A stretch of 64,000 nt of DNA from Planctomycetota bacterium (GCA_016716265.1 JADJWQ010000006.1:248001-312000), one strand, 5' to 3'; shown: positions 44,345 to 53,835, numbered from the stretch's first letter. The notes: generated by a model not told the origin, from the letters alone. A program made the numbers and translations.

Positions 44345-46383
44345 GGCGACTCGCGCGGATCGGTGCGCTCGCGCTGGCGTCGTGGGCCGTGGCGAGCCGG
44401 CCGGCGGCGCAGCCGCACGCCGTCGAGCTGCCGTACCCGACGGCACTCGTGACCGAGCCGTGCCGCCTCGACCAGGAGCCCGACGCCGACGGCCGTGCGG
44501 CGTTCTGGCTGCCACCGGGCGCCGACGCCCTGGTGCTGCCGTGCGCCGGCGGACTCGAGCTGCCCTGCGACGATCCGGCAGCGATGCGCTGGCTGGCGGC
44601 GACGGCGCCGTTCGAGCTCGTCGAGCTGCCCCTGCTCGGCGCGCGCTACGGCGACCGGATGCTCGTGCTGATCCTGCCGTGGCCGCAGTACGCGACGCTG
44701 CAGGTGGGTGCGCGCATCGGCGTGGTGTTCGACCTGCCCGCCGGCCGCCGCGACGCGGCACCGTGCGCGCTGCTCGCCTGCGCGACCGGTCCCGAACCGC
44801 TGGCGCTCGCCGGCGTCTTCCGACGCTGGCGGCGCGCCGCCACGCCGGCGGCGCGCGGCCTCGTGCCCCCGGTGGTGACGCTCGCGGACAAGATCGCCCG
44901 GCGACCGCGCGTCGGCCGTCTGCTCGGAGCGGCGCACGTCTACCTGTGGGGTGGCCTGCGGTTCTCGCACCACGACGTCGACCGGTCCCGGTGGCCCGCG
45001 GTCGCCCGCGCGCTGCGCGACGCGCCCGCCGACAGCGCGCTCGGTCGCTGCGCATCGTCCTTCGACGCCGGCGCGCGCGATGCGCTGGCCGACCTCGCCA
45101 CAGCCGACCACGCCGAGGACTGGCTGACCCGCACGGTCGCGGCGGCGATCGACGCGCACCTAGGTGCGCCCGCTGCGGAGCCCGGCGCCGAGCAGCTCGC
45201 CGCGCTGCTGCCGGCCGGCGTGCACCCCCCGGCGACCTGGGGCGACGGCCTGTCGCGCCCGCTGCTCGATGCCCTCCGCGGCGCGGGCGTCGAACGCGCG
45301 CTGCTGCTGACGAGCGACCTGCCGACCGGCGCGGTGCGCGGCGACGTCGTCGAGCACGCCGACCGCTGCGGGTATCTGCTCGGCTGCTACGACTCCTACC
45401 ACTCGGTGCACGCACCCGACGCGCCGCCCGACCTCACCTGGGCGACCGCGCAATTCGACAGCGCCGCCTACGAGCTCGGTCGGATCGTCGCTGTGGACGG
45501 CCGCGGCTCGCCCGGATTCCGCGGCCGCGGCTTCCACTTCGCGCCGACCGCCGCGCAGCCCTACGTGCAGTCGCGGATCGGCGCGCTGCTCGCGCGCGCG
45601 CCGTTCAGCGCATGGTTCCTCGATTGTGACGCGACGGCGGAGTGCTTCGACGACTACAGCCCCGCACACCCGGCGACGCGCGCCGACGACCTCGCCGCCC
45701 GCCGGCACCGCATCGCGTGGCTCGGCGAACGGGGACCGGTCGTCGGCAGCGAGGGCGGCTCGGTGTTGTTCGCCGACCTGCTGTGCTTCGGTCACGGGGT
45801 CGACACGCCGTACCTCGGGCATCTCGACCCCGCGCTGCGCGATCCCGACAGCCCGTACTTCCCCGGCCGTCATTGGCCGCCCGACACGCCCGACCACGAG
45901 TTCCGCGGCGTGCCGGTGGCGCCGTCCCTGCGCAGCCCCTGGTTCGACCCGCGCTACCGCGTGCCGCTCTACCGCGCGGCGCTCGGCGACGAGCTGGTCG
46001 CCACCCATCACGCGAGCTTCGACTCGTGGAAGCTCGCCGATCTGCGCGGCGACCGCGAGCTCGCGGAGCTCCTGACCATGCAGCCGCCGCTCTACCACCT
46101 GAGCCGCGCGGCCTGGCCGGCGCGCCGCGACGCGATCGCGCGCCACCTCGCGTTCTTCGCGCCGCTGCACCGCGAGCTGGCGACCGCTCCGCTCGTCGCG
46201 CACGCACGCCTGACGGCGGACGGCCTGCTGCAGCGCACGATGTTCGCGACTCCGACCCGACCGGTGACGATCACCGTCAACTTCGCTCGCGAGCCCCGCG
46301 GCGGGTTCCCACCGCGCTCGGCGACCGTCGGCACTGCCGATGCGGCACGCATCCGAGCGACCGTCTTCCGCGTCGGCGGCTGA
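44341..46383 (+). CDS. Putative exported glycoside hydrolase (GH101-like)
   Basis: 680 residues with signal peptide (ASRPAAQPH). A barrel-like region holds acidic clusters typical of retaining glycosidases: FLDCDATAECFDDYSPAHP (about 427-445), RHRIAWLGERGPVVGSEGG (ending near 474) and GVDTPYLGHLDPALRDPD. The D-x-D...E...DDYS plus VxSEGG arrangement resembles the endo-alpha-N-acetylgalactosaminidase (GH101/DUF5696) group; that assignment is from memory of the motif style, not a search. A C-terminal beta domain (RPVTITVNFAREPRG) completes it. Translationally coupled to the PhoD-like gene, so the two probably act on one extracellular substrate. Confidence 0.6.
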   Translation: MRRLARIGALALASWAVASRPAAQPHAVELPYPTALVTEPCRLDQEPDADGRAAFWLPPGADALVLPCAGGLELPCDDPAAMRWLAATAPFELVELPLLGARYGDRMLVLILPWPQYATLQVGARIGVVFDLPAGRRDAAPCALLACATGPEPLALAGVFRRWRRAATPAARGLVPPVVTLADKIARRPRVGRLLGAAHVYLWGGLRFSHHDVDRSRWPAVARALRDAPADSALGRCASSFDAGARDALADLATADHAEDWLTRTVAAAIDAHLGAPAAEPGAEQLAALLPAGVHPPATWGDGLSRPLLDALRGAGVERALLLTSDLPTGAVRGDVVEHADRCGYLLGCYDSYHSVHAPDAPPDLTWATAQFDSAAYELGRIVAVDGRGSPGFRGRGFHFAPTAAQPYVQSRIGALLARAPFSAWFLDCDATAECFDDYSPAHPATRADDLAARRHRIAWLGERGPVVGSEGGSVLFADLLCFGHGVDTPYLGHLDPALRDPDSPYFPGRHWPPDTPDHEFRGVPVAPSLRSPWFDPRYRVPLYRAALGDELVATHHASFDSWKLADLRGDRELAELLTMQPPLYHLSRAAWPARRDAIARHLAFFAPLHRELATAPLVAHARLTADGLLQRTMFATPTRPVTITVNFAREPRGGFPPRSATVGTADAARIRATVFRVGG

Positions 46384-46479
46384 ATCTCCCGACTACGGGA
46401 TCTCCGACTGGGGATCGCACCCGATCGCGCTGCGCGGTGCGGGCCACGAAGCTCTGGCCGGTGCCCCGGATCGAGACGA

Positions 46480-47939
46480 CGGTCCGTCCGGCGCGGCTCG
46501 TGCCTCCGGCAGGCATCAGCTCCCCACGATCGCCGCATCGCCAACCACGGTCGTCGTCCGGCGCACGGAGCTCGGCGAACGAACGCTCGCCGCGACGTTG
46601 CACGCGGTGCTCGGGATGGGCTACGTGCCGACGCTCGCGGTCGACTACCTGATGAACGACGAGGTGGCGGATCCGTTCTTCCAGGTGCGCCCGCTCGGCC
46701 TGCTGGCGGTCGAGCACTACGCGACGTACGGCCGGCCGCTGCAGGGATTGCTGTTCGGATTGACGGCGCGACTCCACGACATGGACCCGTCGTCGCGCGT
46801 CCTGCTGCGAGCGCTTCACCTCGCGCTGCTCGGCGTCGGCGCGGTCACGGCGTTCCGGATCCCGCGGCCGTACGATCCGAGCCGACGCATACGGGCTGCG
46901 GCGCGGCTCGTCGTGGGTCCGAATCCGGCCATGCAGGGCTGCGCGGTCGACTCGGTGCGCCTGCTCGGTAGCCTTCACCCGGCGCTGTGGCGCGGCATGC
47001 TCGCCTTCGCGCTGCATCTCCGACTCGTGCCTCGCGGAGTGACGGCTGCATCGCTGCGTGGTGCGGCGGTGGTCGCCACACTCACGCTCGGCACGCACTT
47101 GCACCAGCATCCACCGCTGCTCCCGCGCGCGTTCGCGGCGGTCCGCGCGACGAGCGGCTCTGCCCGCGCATCGCGGCACACCGCCCGTGTCGTGCCGCTG
47201 GCGGCGCTCGCGGCGGTCTCGTGAGAGCTCGCCCCGTGGCCGTGCGGGCTCGACCAAGCGCGGCGCCACGCGTCCGGCGAGCACGCGGTGGGAGCGCTGG
47301 CGCACCGCTCGGACCGGTGTCGACGGCGCTCGCCCCACGCTCGTACGCCAGCGCGTTCGACGTCTGGTCCACGCCGACGTCGTGGGGCACCGTCACGGTG
47401 CAGATGTCGACCGGGCTGGCGGCCGGCGGTGTCATCGCCGTCGCGTGGTTCGCGAGCGTGTGCTGCCGGGCGATGGTCTCCCCTCGCACCCTCGACTCGA
47501 CGCGAGTTGGCTGCGCCGGATCGCCGTGGGCCTGCTCGCGCTGCTGACTCTCGGTGCGCAGTCCGCGGTGCTGCGCGGCTACGTCGATCTGCGCGCCGAC
47601 CAGCTCGACTACGTCCGCTACTGGATCGCGGCGCGCGAACCCGGGAGCTACGACGAGCTGCTGGTGATCGTCGCCGCGCCGGAGCCGTGGCGCGGCAGCA
47701 CCGTCGTCACGACCGCCGGCCAGCTCCGCGGTGGCTGGGCTGGGCAGGTGCGGTCACCCCATCACCACAGCCGGCCGGGCCGGTGCCGGGAGGCCCTCGC
47801 GAGCCCGGGCCGCGACCGCAAGCCGGTGCGCTTCGCGCCGGAGCGGCCGCTCGTGATCGACCGGGGGCCGTTCGTCCGGGGCCGGACCACCGCACCGACG
47901 CGACTCGCCGGTGGCACGGCGGGACGCCGCCCGCGGTAG
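46480..47939 (+). pseudogene. Decayed GT-C-type membrane protein (frameshifted)
   Basis: No intact frame covers this stretch, but parts of one membrane protein can be followed through three frames. Frame a (to about 47220): MGYVPTLAVDYLMNDE, then HYATYGRPLQGLLFGL and LVVGPNPAMQGCAVDS, SLHPALWRGMLAFALHLRL. Frame b (about 47330-47500): FDVWSTPTSWGTVTVQM and AAGGVIAVAWFASV. Frame c (about 47510-47939): RIAVGLLALLTLGAQSAVLR, YVDLRADQLDYVRYWIAA. The opening and the GRPL segment resemble GT-C/GtrII-type glycosyltransferases. Stops and frame changes plus off-style codons (ata, aat, cga) indicate decay, though sequencing errors could mimic it. Ends are approximate. 47940-48094 holds no further signal. 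Confidence 0.5.
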
Positions 47940-48094
47940 CTGGCGGTGCGACCTGCGTCGCGCGACCCGCGGGATCGGAGCGGGAGAATCCGTCGGATTC
48001 CGGTGGCCGCGCGGCGCACGGATCTCGTTCCCGAAGGCGACCCGCGCTGGCCGCGACCGCGGCCGGTGCGCGCTCGGAGCCCCGGACGGATCCC

Positions 48095-49540
48095 ATGAAT
48101 CGCCCACTCCTCGCTCTCCTCGCCCTGCTCGCGTTCGCTTCGGCGCACACCACCGCGCAGTCCCGCTACGGCTCCGGCACCGCCGGCACCGCGGGAATCG
48201 TCCCCGCCATCTGGTTCGGCGGGGTCGCCTACCCCGGCAACCCGGCCTTCGCGATCGAGCTGGCGGGCGCGCGCGGCGGTGCGCCGGCATTGCTCGCGTT
48301 CGGCGTGACGCAGACGCGTCTGCCGGTGCTCGGCATCGACGTCCTGGTCGTGCCGATCGTCGCGGCACAGCTCGGGCCGACCAGCGGCAGCCCCGGCGCC
48401 GCCGGGGCCGGCGAGCTGACCGCGACCTTCGCGCTGCCCGCCGTGCCGTCGCTGATCGGCAGTCGCTTCGACTTCCAGTGGATCGTGCTCGACGCGGGTG
48501 CTCCGCAGGGTCTCGCGGCGACGACGGGCCTCGAGGTGCGCGTCGGCGAGACGCCGCTGGTGGTCGCCTGTGGCTCGCAGGGTTCCCTCGACCCGATCGT
48601 CGCGCTCGACCTGACGACCGGCACGCTGACGAGCTGGCAGCCGGGCGTCGGCGCGAACAATCCGACCGACGTCGTGTTCACGCCCGACGGCCGCATCGCC
48701 ATCGTCTCGGCCTCGTTGAGCCGCGAGTTCGTCATCGTCGACGCGACGCGCAATGGTGCGCGGCTCGGTGCACTGCGCGTGCCCGGCCTCCCCAACTCCG
48801 CGATCGTCACGCCGGACGGCAGGCGCGCCTACGGGATCACCGGCGGCACGCAGGGCTCCGGTGACGGCCGGATCCACGAGTTCGACATCGACCCGACGTC
48901 GCCGACGTTCGGCCAGGAGCTGGCGGTCGTCGCGGGTGTGCCGGGCGGCGCGGATCAGCTCGAGGGGCTCGGCATGTCGCGCGACGGACGCGTACTGACG
49001 GTCGCCAATCTCGGCCTCGGACAGACGCCGCTGTTGCTGTTCGTCGACACCGACCCGCACAGCCCGACCTACGACACCGTGCTGCGCTCGCTGACGGCCT
49101 CCAATCTCGTGACCGACGTCGAGCCGAGCCACGACGGCCAGCTCGCGTTCGCGGCGATCGCGCCGCTCGGGGGCGCCGGCAGCGTGCAGGTCGTGCACGT
49201 CCCGACCGGCACGACGCTCGCGATCCTGCCCGGCGTCGGCGTGTTCCCGACCGACCTCGACATCGACCCGCTCGGTCGCTACGCCTACCTCGCCTGCGGC
49301 GTGTCCGGCGAGGTCGTCCGCGTGAACGTCGACCCGAGCGACCCCGCGTTCGGCTCCGTCCTCGCGACGACCACCCCGTTGCAGCAGCCGTTCTCGGTCG
49401 CGGTCTCCGCCGACGGTCGCGTGGTCTGGTCCACGCAGCAGAACGGCCAGGACATCGTCGCGATCGACACCGCGACGATGACCATCGCTGGCACCTTCCC
49501 GGTCGGCCCCGCTGCCTACGCGGGGATCGCGGTGCGCTGA
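48095..49540 (+). CDS. Secreted YVTN-type beta-propeller protein
   Basis: 481 residues with signal peptide (SAHTTAQ). Residues about 30-155 form a beta domain (GNPAFAIELAGARGGAPALL, PVLGIDVLVVPIV, RFDFQWIVLDAGA) equal in pattern to the C-terminal domain of the beta-lactamase-fold protein at 30.3-31.7 kb. From about 155 to the end is a propeller of YVTN/lactonase type: NNPTDVVFTPDGRIAIVSAS, NSAIVTPDGRRAYGITGG, DLDIDPLGRYAYLACGVSGE, PFSVAVSADGRVVWSTQQ. No catalytic centre is visible; it is probably a surface binding or structural protein. It is intact although it sits between two decayed genes. The gap 49541-49643 shows nothing clear. Confidence 0.8.
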   Translation: MNRPLLALLALLAFASAHTTAQSRYGSGTAGTAGIVPAIWFGGVAYPGNPAFAIELAGARGGAPALLAFGVTQTRLPVLGIDVLVVPIVAAQLGPTSGSPGAAGAGELTATFALPAVPSLIGSRFDFQWIVLDAGAPQGLAATTGLEVRVGETPLVVACGSQGSLDPIVALDLTTGTLTSWQPGVGANNPTDVVFTPDGRIAIVSASLSREFVIVDATRNGARLGALRVPGLPNSAIVTPDGRRAYGITGGTQGSGDGRIHEFDIDPTSPTFGQELAVVAGVPGGADQLEGLGMSRDGRVLTVANLGLGQTPLLLFVDTDPHSPTYDTVLRSLTASNLVTDVEPSHDGQLAFAAIAPLGGAGSVQVVHVPTGTTLAILPGVGVFPTDLDIDPLGRYAYLACGVSGEVVRVNVDPSDPAFGSVLATTTPLQQPFSVAVSADGRVVWSTQQNGQDIVAIDTATMTIAGTFPVGPAAYAGIAVR

Positions 49541-49643
49541 GTCCCGGCACGGCGCGCAGGGAGCTGCTCGCACGGCGCGGCCGGCTCGCAGCGGCGTATC
49601 CGCCCTGCAGGCCCCGCGGTTCCGGTCGTACACTCGCGCCCGG

Positions 49644-50316
49644 ATGCTGAACCCGTATCTCCGCTCACGACCGAGTTCGACGAGGGTCGCCTGCGGGCGC
49701 TCCTGAGCTCGGGGCAGGCGGTCGTCGTCCACCGGCTCGCCGTCACGAGCAAGGACGGCGATTGGATCCTGCGCGAGGACGTCGAGGCGACGGACCACGT
49801 CCTCGCCGTGCTGGAGCGGCACGGTGCGCGCTACCGCTTCGGCGCACCGCTCGACTGTCGTCGGCTCGCCGGTGGCTGGAGCTCGCACTTCGGGTACCGC
49901 GCCGGCGGCATGCGTATCCGCACGGACTTCGTCAGCCGTCCGCCCCGCATTGCACCCGCCACGCTGGCGCGGATGTGGCTCGATGCCGAGCGGAACGGCG
50001 ACCCGGTCGTCGGTCTCGAGCAGCTGGCGGCGATCGAGCTGTCGAGTCGGGAGAAGGACCACGCAGTGGTCGGCGAGCTGGCCCGTCGCATGACCGACGT
50101 CCGGGCACAGCTCCGGTATTCGCGCAGCAGTCGCGATCTGCTCGGCCTCGCCGGCCGGCATCCCGATACGAGCAGGCTGCGGCGGTCTGGGCCCGCGATC
50201 GGATCGCGGTCGCAGCGGAGACCGCTGGCCTGCCGCTGCGAACCGCGCATGCGCGCATCGTCCCCCGTGCCGAGGCCTCGCTTCCATTCGCCCCGGCCGA
50301 ACCGGGGACTCAGTGA
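49644..50316 (+). pseudogene. Frameshifted gene for a conserved nucleotidyltransferase-like protein
   Basis: An ATG at 49644 (MLNP) is followed within a few codons by a frame change. The main body then reads without stop: SPLTTEFDEGRLRALLSSGQ, VVHRLAVTSKDGDWILRED, GWSSHFGYRAGGMRIRTDFV, LEQLAAIELSSREKDHAVVG, QLRYSRSSRDLLGLAGRHPD. Near 50165 it changes frame again to RYEQAAAVWARDRIAVAAET and stops at 50316. The body has the style of small planctomycete proteins related to nucleotidyltransferase-fold families, recalled by pattern only. Two frameshifts suggest a pseudogene or sequence error. The small gene at 50352 is probably its former operon partner. Confidence 0.5.
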
Positions 50317-50351
50317 GCAGCATCCCCTGGCAGGCGCCCTGATCCGACACC

Positions 50352-50555
50352 ATGAGCGGACCACGCGACGAGTTCCTGAGCGAGGAGGACCTCGATCTGC
50401 AGAGCCTGACCGAGGCGGAGCTGATCGCGTGGTGGAACCAGTGGCTGCTGCTCGCGCAGGCCACCAACGACCTGGATGAACCGTATTACGAGCATGGCGT
50501 GTTCCGCCGCGATCCGGCCGTGCCAGCGCCGGGCGAGCCGACGCCGGATCGCTGA
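50352..50555 (+). CDS. Small acidic protein of unknown function
   Basis: 67 residues. The core DLDLQSLTEAELIAWWNQWL followed by LLAQATNDLDEPYYEHGVF is an amphipathic helix pair with conserved-looking Trp and Tyr residues; it does not look like random translation of GC-rich DNA. There is no signal peptide or membrane helix. It starts 36 bases after the decayed nucleotidyltransferase-like gene, on the same strand, and is likely its partner (antidote-like or structural), which is a guess from position. Convergent with the kinase gene 48 bases downstream. Confidence 0.55.
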   Translation: MSGPRDEFLSEEDLDLQSLTEAELIAWWNQWLLLAQATNDLDEPYYEHGVFRRDPAVPAPGEPTPDR

Positions 50556-50602
50556 TCGCCCGCCGCGCGGTCAGGGTCCGGCAGGCCAGCGAGCACACCC
50601 GC

Positions 50603-53206
50603 TCAGCGGCCGCGCTCCACTGCGGCGCGCCACTCGCGCACCATCCTGACGGTGCCATGCTCGGAACCGAGACGCGCCTCGAGTGCCACGATGTCGCGGT
50701 CGAGCTCCTCGAGCGCGGCGGCGCGATCGCCGGTCGCACCGCGCGCGGCCGCTGCGCCGGCGCGGAACAGCCAGCCCTCGAAGCGGGCATCGTCGATCGT
50801 CGTGGCGGCGATCTGCACGGCCCGCTCGAACGGCGCGCGGGCGTCGGCGGCGCGGCCGACGCGGAGCAGGATCTGGCCGAGCGTGCCGAGCGCGTTGGCG
50901 AGCTCCGCGGTCGGCGCCGGCTCGCTGCGGTCGCGCGTCGCGATCGCGTCCTCGATCATCGCGATCGCCTCGGCGAGGCGCGCGTCGCCGGCGGGGCCCT
51001 CGCGCACCGCCTGCGCGGCGATCGCGACCGCGAGGTTGACCTGCGTGACGAGCGTGTCGTTCGCCGCGGCGCCGAGCACGCGGCGCCGCGTCTCGAGCAC
51101 CTCGCGCTGCAGGTGCTCGGCATCCTGCAGCCGGCCGAGCCGCCGGTACAGGATCGCCAGGTTGTTCGCCGAGGTCAGCGTGCGCGGGTCGTCCCGGCCG
51201 AGCAGCCCGCGTTGCCCGTCGAGCGCCCGCTCGAGCTCGGCGCACGCGTCCGCCAGCACACCGCGGTCGAGCCGGATCGCCGCGAGGTTCGCGCGCGCCG
51301 TGAACGTCTCCGGATGCCGCTCCCCGAACGCCGCCGCCCGGAACGCGACGACGTCGACGAGCGCGGCCTCCGCCTCGTCGAGGCGCCCGAGCGCCCGCAG
51401 ACACAGCGCTGCATTGTTCCGGATCGACGCCGCGACGCGCGCAGCGTCCGGCTCGCGTGGCTCGACGCCGTCCAATGCGGCATCGAGCACCTGCAGCGCT
51501 TCGGCGTGCCGGCCGCGCGACGCGAGGAGCTGCCCGAGCGCATTCTCGCCGCGCAGGCGGTCCGGATGATCGGACCGAAGCTCGGCGCGCAGCTCGCGGA
51601 CGAGCGTGCGCGCGAGCGGCTCGGCGTCGTCGAAGCGCCCGAGGTTCGTCCAGCACAGCACCAGCCCGAGGCGCAGCTTGCGCACCCGCACGGCGGCCTC
51701 TGCGCCCCGCGCGGCCAGCAGCTCGATCGCGCGCAGGAAGTGCGGCTCCGCGTTGCGCGACTCACCGATCTTCTCGAGGACCTCCGCGAAGATCGCCCGC
51801 ATCTCGGCTTCGAGCTCCGGTGATGGCACGGCGACGTCGAGCCGCGCTGCGGCGCGCGTCAGGGCGTCGCCGAGGTCCACGCGCGGCCCGGCGCCACCGA
51901 ACGGGTCGGCGTCGTAGAGCATCGCGACCAGGAAGTCACGGCCCCATTGTGCGTCGCGCTGCGCGCGTGACGCGCGCAGGAAGCCGATCAGCGTGCCGAC
52001 GCTGCCGAGCACGAGCGCCAATAGACACGCGGACAGCGCGACGACCAGCCAGCGATTGCGGCTCGCGAACCGACCGATCACGTAGATCGCGCTCGGTGGC
52101 CGCGCGGTGATCGGCTCGCCGCGCAGCCAGCGCCGCAGGTCGTCGCCGAGCGCTGCCGCGGAGTCGTAGCGCTGCTCGGGGTCCTTCCGCAGTGCCTTGC
52201 GGACGATGCGTCGCACGTCGGACGGCACGCCGGCCGCCGCCAGTGCCTTGCGATCCGGCTCGACCTCGACCACCGTGCGCGCCGCCGCGACCAGGCTCTG
52301 GCCCTCGACCGCGTACGGCAAGTCGCCGGTGACCAGCTCGAACAGCACCACGCCGAGCGAGTAGACGTCGCTCCGCGTGTCGATCTCGGCGCCACCACCC
52401 CGCGCCTGCTCCGGACTCATGTAGCCGAGCGTGCCGACGACCTGGCCGGCGAGCGTCTGCAGCGTCGCGAGGTTCGGGTCCGCGTCGCCGACCTTCGCGA
52501 TGCCGAAGTCGATGACCTTCGGCGTGCCGTGCGCATCCACCAGCAGGTTGGCGGGCTTCAGGTCGCGGTGGACGATCCCCTTGCGGTGGCCGTGGTGGAC
52601 GGCGTCGCACACCGCCGCGACGAGCTCGATCCGGCCGTGCAGGTCCAGCTCGCGCTCGGCCGCCCACGCCGTGATGCTGCGCGCGTCGTCCACGAACTCC
52701 ATCGCGAACCACGGCAGGTTGCGGCCGTCGCACTGCAGGGTCCCACAATCGAACACCTGCGCGATGCCCGGGTGCCGGAGGCTCGCCAGGATCCGGGCCT
52801 CGTACTCGAAGTGGCGCGCGGCGACGCCGCCTTCGAGGTGGGCGGCCAGGACCTTGAGCGCGACGCGACGCGGCGGCGCGAGCTGCTCGGCCTCGTAGAC
52901 CGTACCCATTCCGCCGCGCGCGATCGCGCGCCGGATCACGTGACCGCCGACGCGGGTGCCGGGCGGCAAGCCGCGCAGCCACGTCTCGTCGGCGAGATCG
53001 CGCAGCGCGGTCGCCGGCCCGTCCAGCTCGCCGAGGTCGTCGCCGTCCGCGGCGTCCTCGTCGTGCAGCGCGAGCAGCTCCGCCACCTCGCGCAGGAGCT
53101 CCGCATCATCGCCACAGCGCGCGGCGAGCCACGCAGACCGCTCCGCGGCGCCGATGCCGAGCGCATCCTGGAACAGCGCCGCGATCCGCGGATCCGGCTC
53201 AACCAT
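50603..53206 (-). CDS. Ser/Thr protein kinase with membrane helix and C-terminal TPRs
   Basis: 867 residues. The protein kinase domain spans about 85-360: glycine loop ARGGMGTVYEAE (about 94-105), VALK lysine, catalytic HRDLKPANLL (from about 210), VIDFGIAK, GTLGYMSPEQARGG and SDVYSLGVVLFELVTGDLPY. One membrane helix at about 380-407 precedes an extracytoplasmic array of TPRs (AEPHFLRAIELLAARGAEAA, RALGRLDEAEAALVDVV, LYRRLGRLQDAEHLQREVL). The ATG at 53206 has GGGGAGG eight bases upstream; a GTG at 53215 would overlap that site. It overlaps the sigma-factor stop by eight bases, so the two are coupled. This is the planctomycete sigma-kinase pairing, and the pair may share one stimulus. Confidence 0.93.
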   Translation of the reverse strand: MVEPDPRIAALFQDALGIGAAERSAWLAARCGDDAELLREVAELLALHDEDAADGDDLGELDGPATALRDLADETWLRGLPPGTRVGGHVIRRAIARGGMGTVYEAEQLAPPRRVALKVLAAHLEGGVAARHFEYEARILASLRHPGIAQVFDCGTLQCDGRNLPWFAMEFVDDARSITAWAAERELDLHGRIELVAAVCDAVHHGHRKGIVHRDLKPANLLVDAHGTPKVIDFGIAKVGDADPNLATLQTLAGQVVGTLGYMSPEQARGGGAEIDTRSDVYSLGVVLFELVTGDLPYAVEGQSLVAAARTVVEVEPDRKALAAAGVPSDVRRIVRKALRKDPEQRYDSAAALGDDLRRWLRGEPITARPPSAIYVIGRFASRNRWLVVALSACLLALVLGSVGTLIGFLRASRAQRDAQWGRDFLVAMLYDADPFGGAGPRVDLGDALTRAAARLDVAVPSPELEAEMRAIFAEVLEKIGESRNAEPHFLRAIELLAARGAEAAVRVRKLRLGLVLCWTNLGRFDDAEPLARTLVRELRAELRSDHPDRLRGENALGQLLASRGRHAEALQVLDAALDGVEPREPDAARVAASIRNNAALCLRALGRLDEAEAALVDVVAFRAAAFGERHPETFTARANLAAIRLDRGVLADACAELERALDGQRGLLGRDDPRTLTSANNLAILYRRLGRLQDAEHLQREVLETRRRVLGAAANDTLVTQVNLAVAIAAQAVREGPAGDARLAEAIAMIEDAIATRDRSEPAPTAELANALGTLGQILLRVGRAADARAPFERAVQIAATTIDDARFEGWLFRAGAAAARGATGDRAAALEELDRDIVALEARLGSEHGTVRMVREWRAAVERGR

Positions 53207-53804
53207 CGTCGACACCTCCCCGCGTCAATGCGCGACGCAACCACGCGCGCGCCAATGCCCAGTCCTTCTTGACCTTCCCGACCGACACGCCGAGCGCAGC
53301 CGCGGTCTCCTCGACGCTCAGGCCGCCCAGGAACCGCAGCGTCGCGACGGTGCTCGCGTCGGGCGCGGCCGCCGCGAGACCGTCCATCGCGTCCGCGAGC
53401 GCGAGGCCGTCGAGCAGGGCATCGCGCGGGTCGGCCGCGGCCGGGTCCGCGTCGCCGAGCGGGACCCGCCGCCGCTCGCCACCGTGGCGGGCGGCGCGCA
53501 GCCGTCGCGCGCGGTCGACCAGGACCGAGCGCATCGCGAGCGCAGCCGCGCCGAAGAAGTGCGCGCGGTCGCGGAAGCCGCCCTGCTGCTGTGCGAGCCG
53601 GATCCACGCCTCGTGCACGAGGCCGGTCGGCTGCAGCGACTCGCCGCCCGCGCCGCCGCCCAGGCGTCGCCCGGCGATCCGGCGCAGCTCGCGGTACAGG
53701 AGCGGTGCGACCGACTCGAGCGCGCCGCGGTCGCCGTCGCGCCAGCGCTCGAGCAAGGCCGTCACGGCGGCGGTCGGCGGGCGGCTCTCCGGGTCGGCGC
53801 TCAT
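53199..53804 (-). CDS. ECF-type RNA polymerase sigma factor (planctomycete group)
   Basis: 201 residues. Region 2 carries LLYRELRRIAGRRLGGG, LVHEAWIRLAQQQ and AHFFGAAALAMRSVLVDRAR; region 4 carries the helix-turn-helix LSVEETAAALGVSVGKVKKD followed by WALARAWLRRAL. This is the pattern of the ECF sub-family expanded in planctomycetes (Sigma70_ECF). No anti-sigma gene is adjacent; the overlapping downstream gene encodes a Ser/Thr kinase, which in such pairs is thought to control the sigma factor by phosphorylation. The ATG at 53804 was chosen as the first start before region 2. Confidence 0.92.
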   Translation of the reverse strand: MSADPESRPPTAAVTALLERWRDGDRGALESVAPLLYRELRRIAGRRLGGGAGGESLQPTGLVHEAWIRLAQQQGGFRDRAHFFGAAALAMRSVLVDRARRLRAARHGGERRRVPLGDADPAAADPRDALLDGLALADAMDGLAAAAPDASTVATLRFLGGLSVEETAAALGVSVGKVKKDWALARAWLRRALTRGGVDDG

Positions 53805-53835
53805 GTGACGGACGGCTCGGCTCCGCGGGCGGGCC

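Noticed and set aside
38888..45415. 2175-codon open frame on the minus strand
   Set aside because: It runs opposite several genes with clear motifs (propeller lipoprotein, PhoD-like, glycosidase-like) and its translation is mostly Arg, Ala, Gly and Pro without domains. Only the part 40627-41700, in the same frame, is a real gene.
47762..50467. 901-codon minus-strand frame opposite the propeller gene and pseudogenes
   Set aside because: It is antisense to the intact propeller gene and has no recognisable protein features, so it does not replace the pseudogene reading of the plus strand.
46384..50555. Decayed patch considered as a mobile element or prophage remnant
   Set aside because: No transposase, integrase, terminal inverted repeat, target duplication or tRNA-edge repeat could be found around it.
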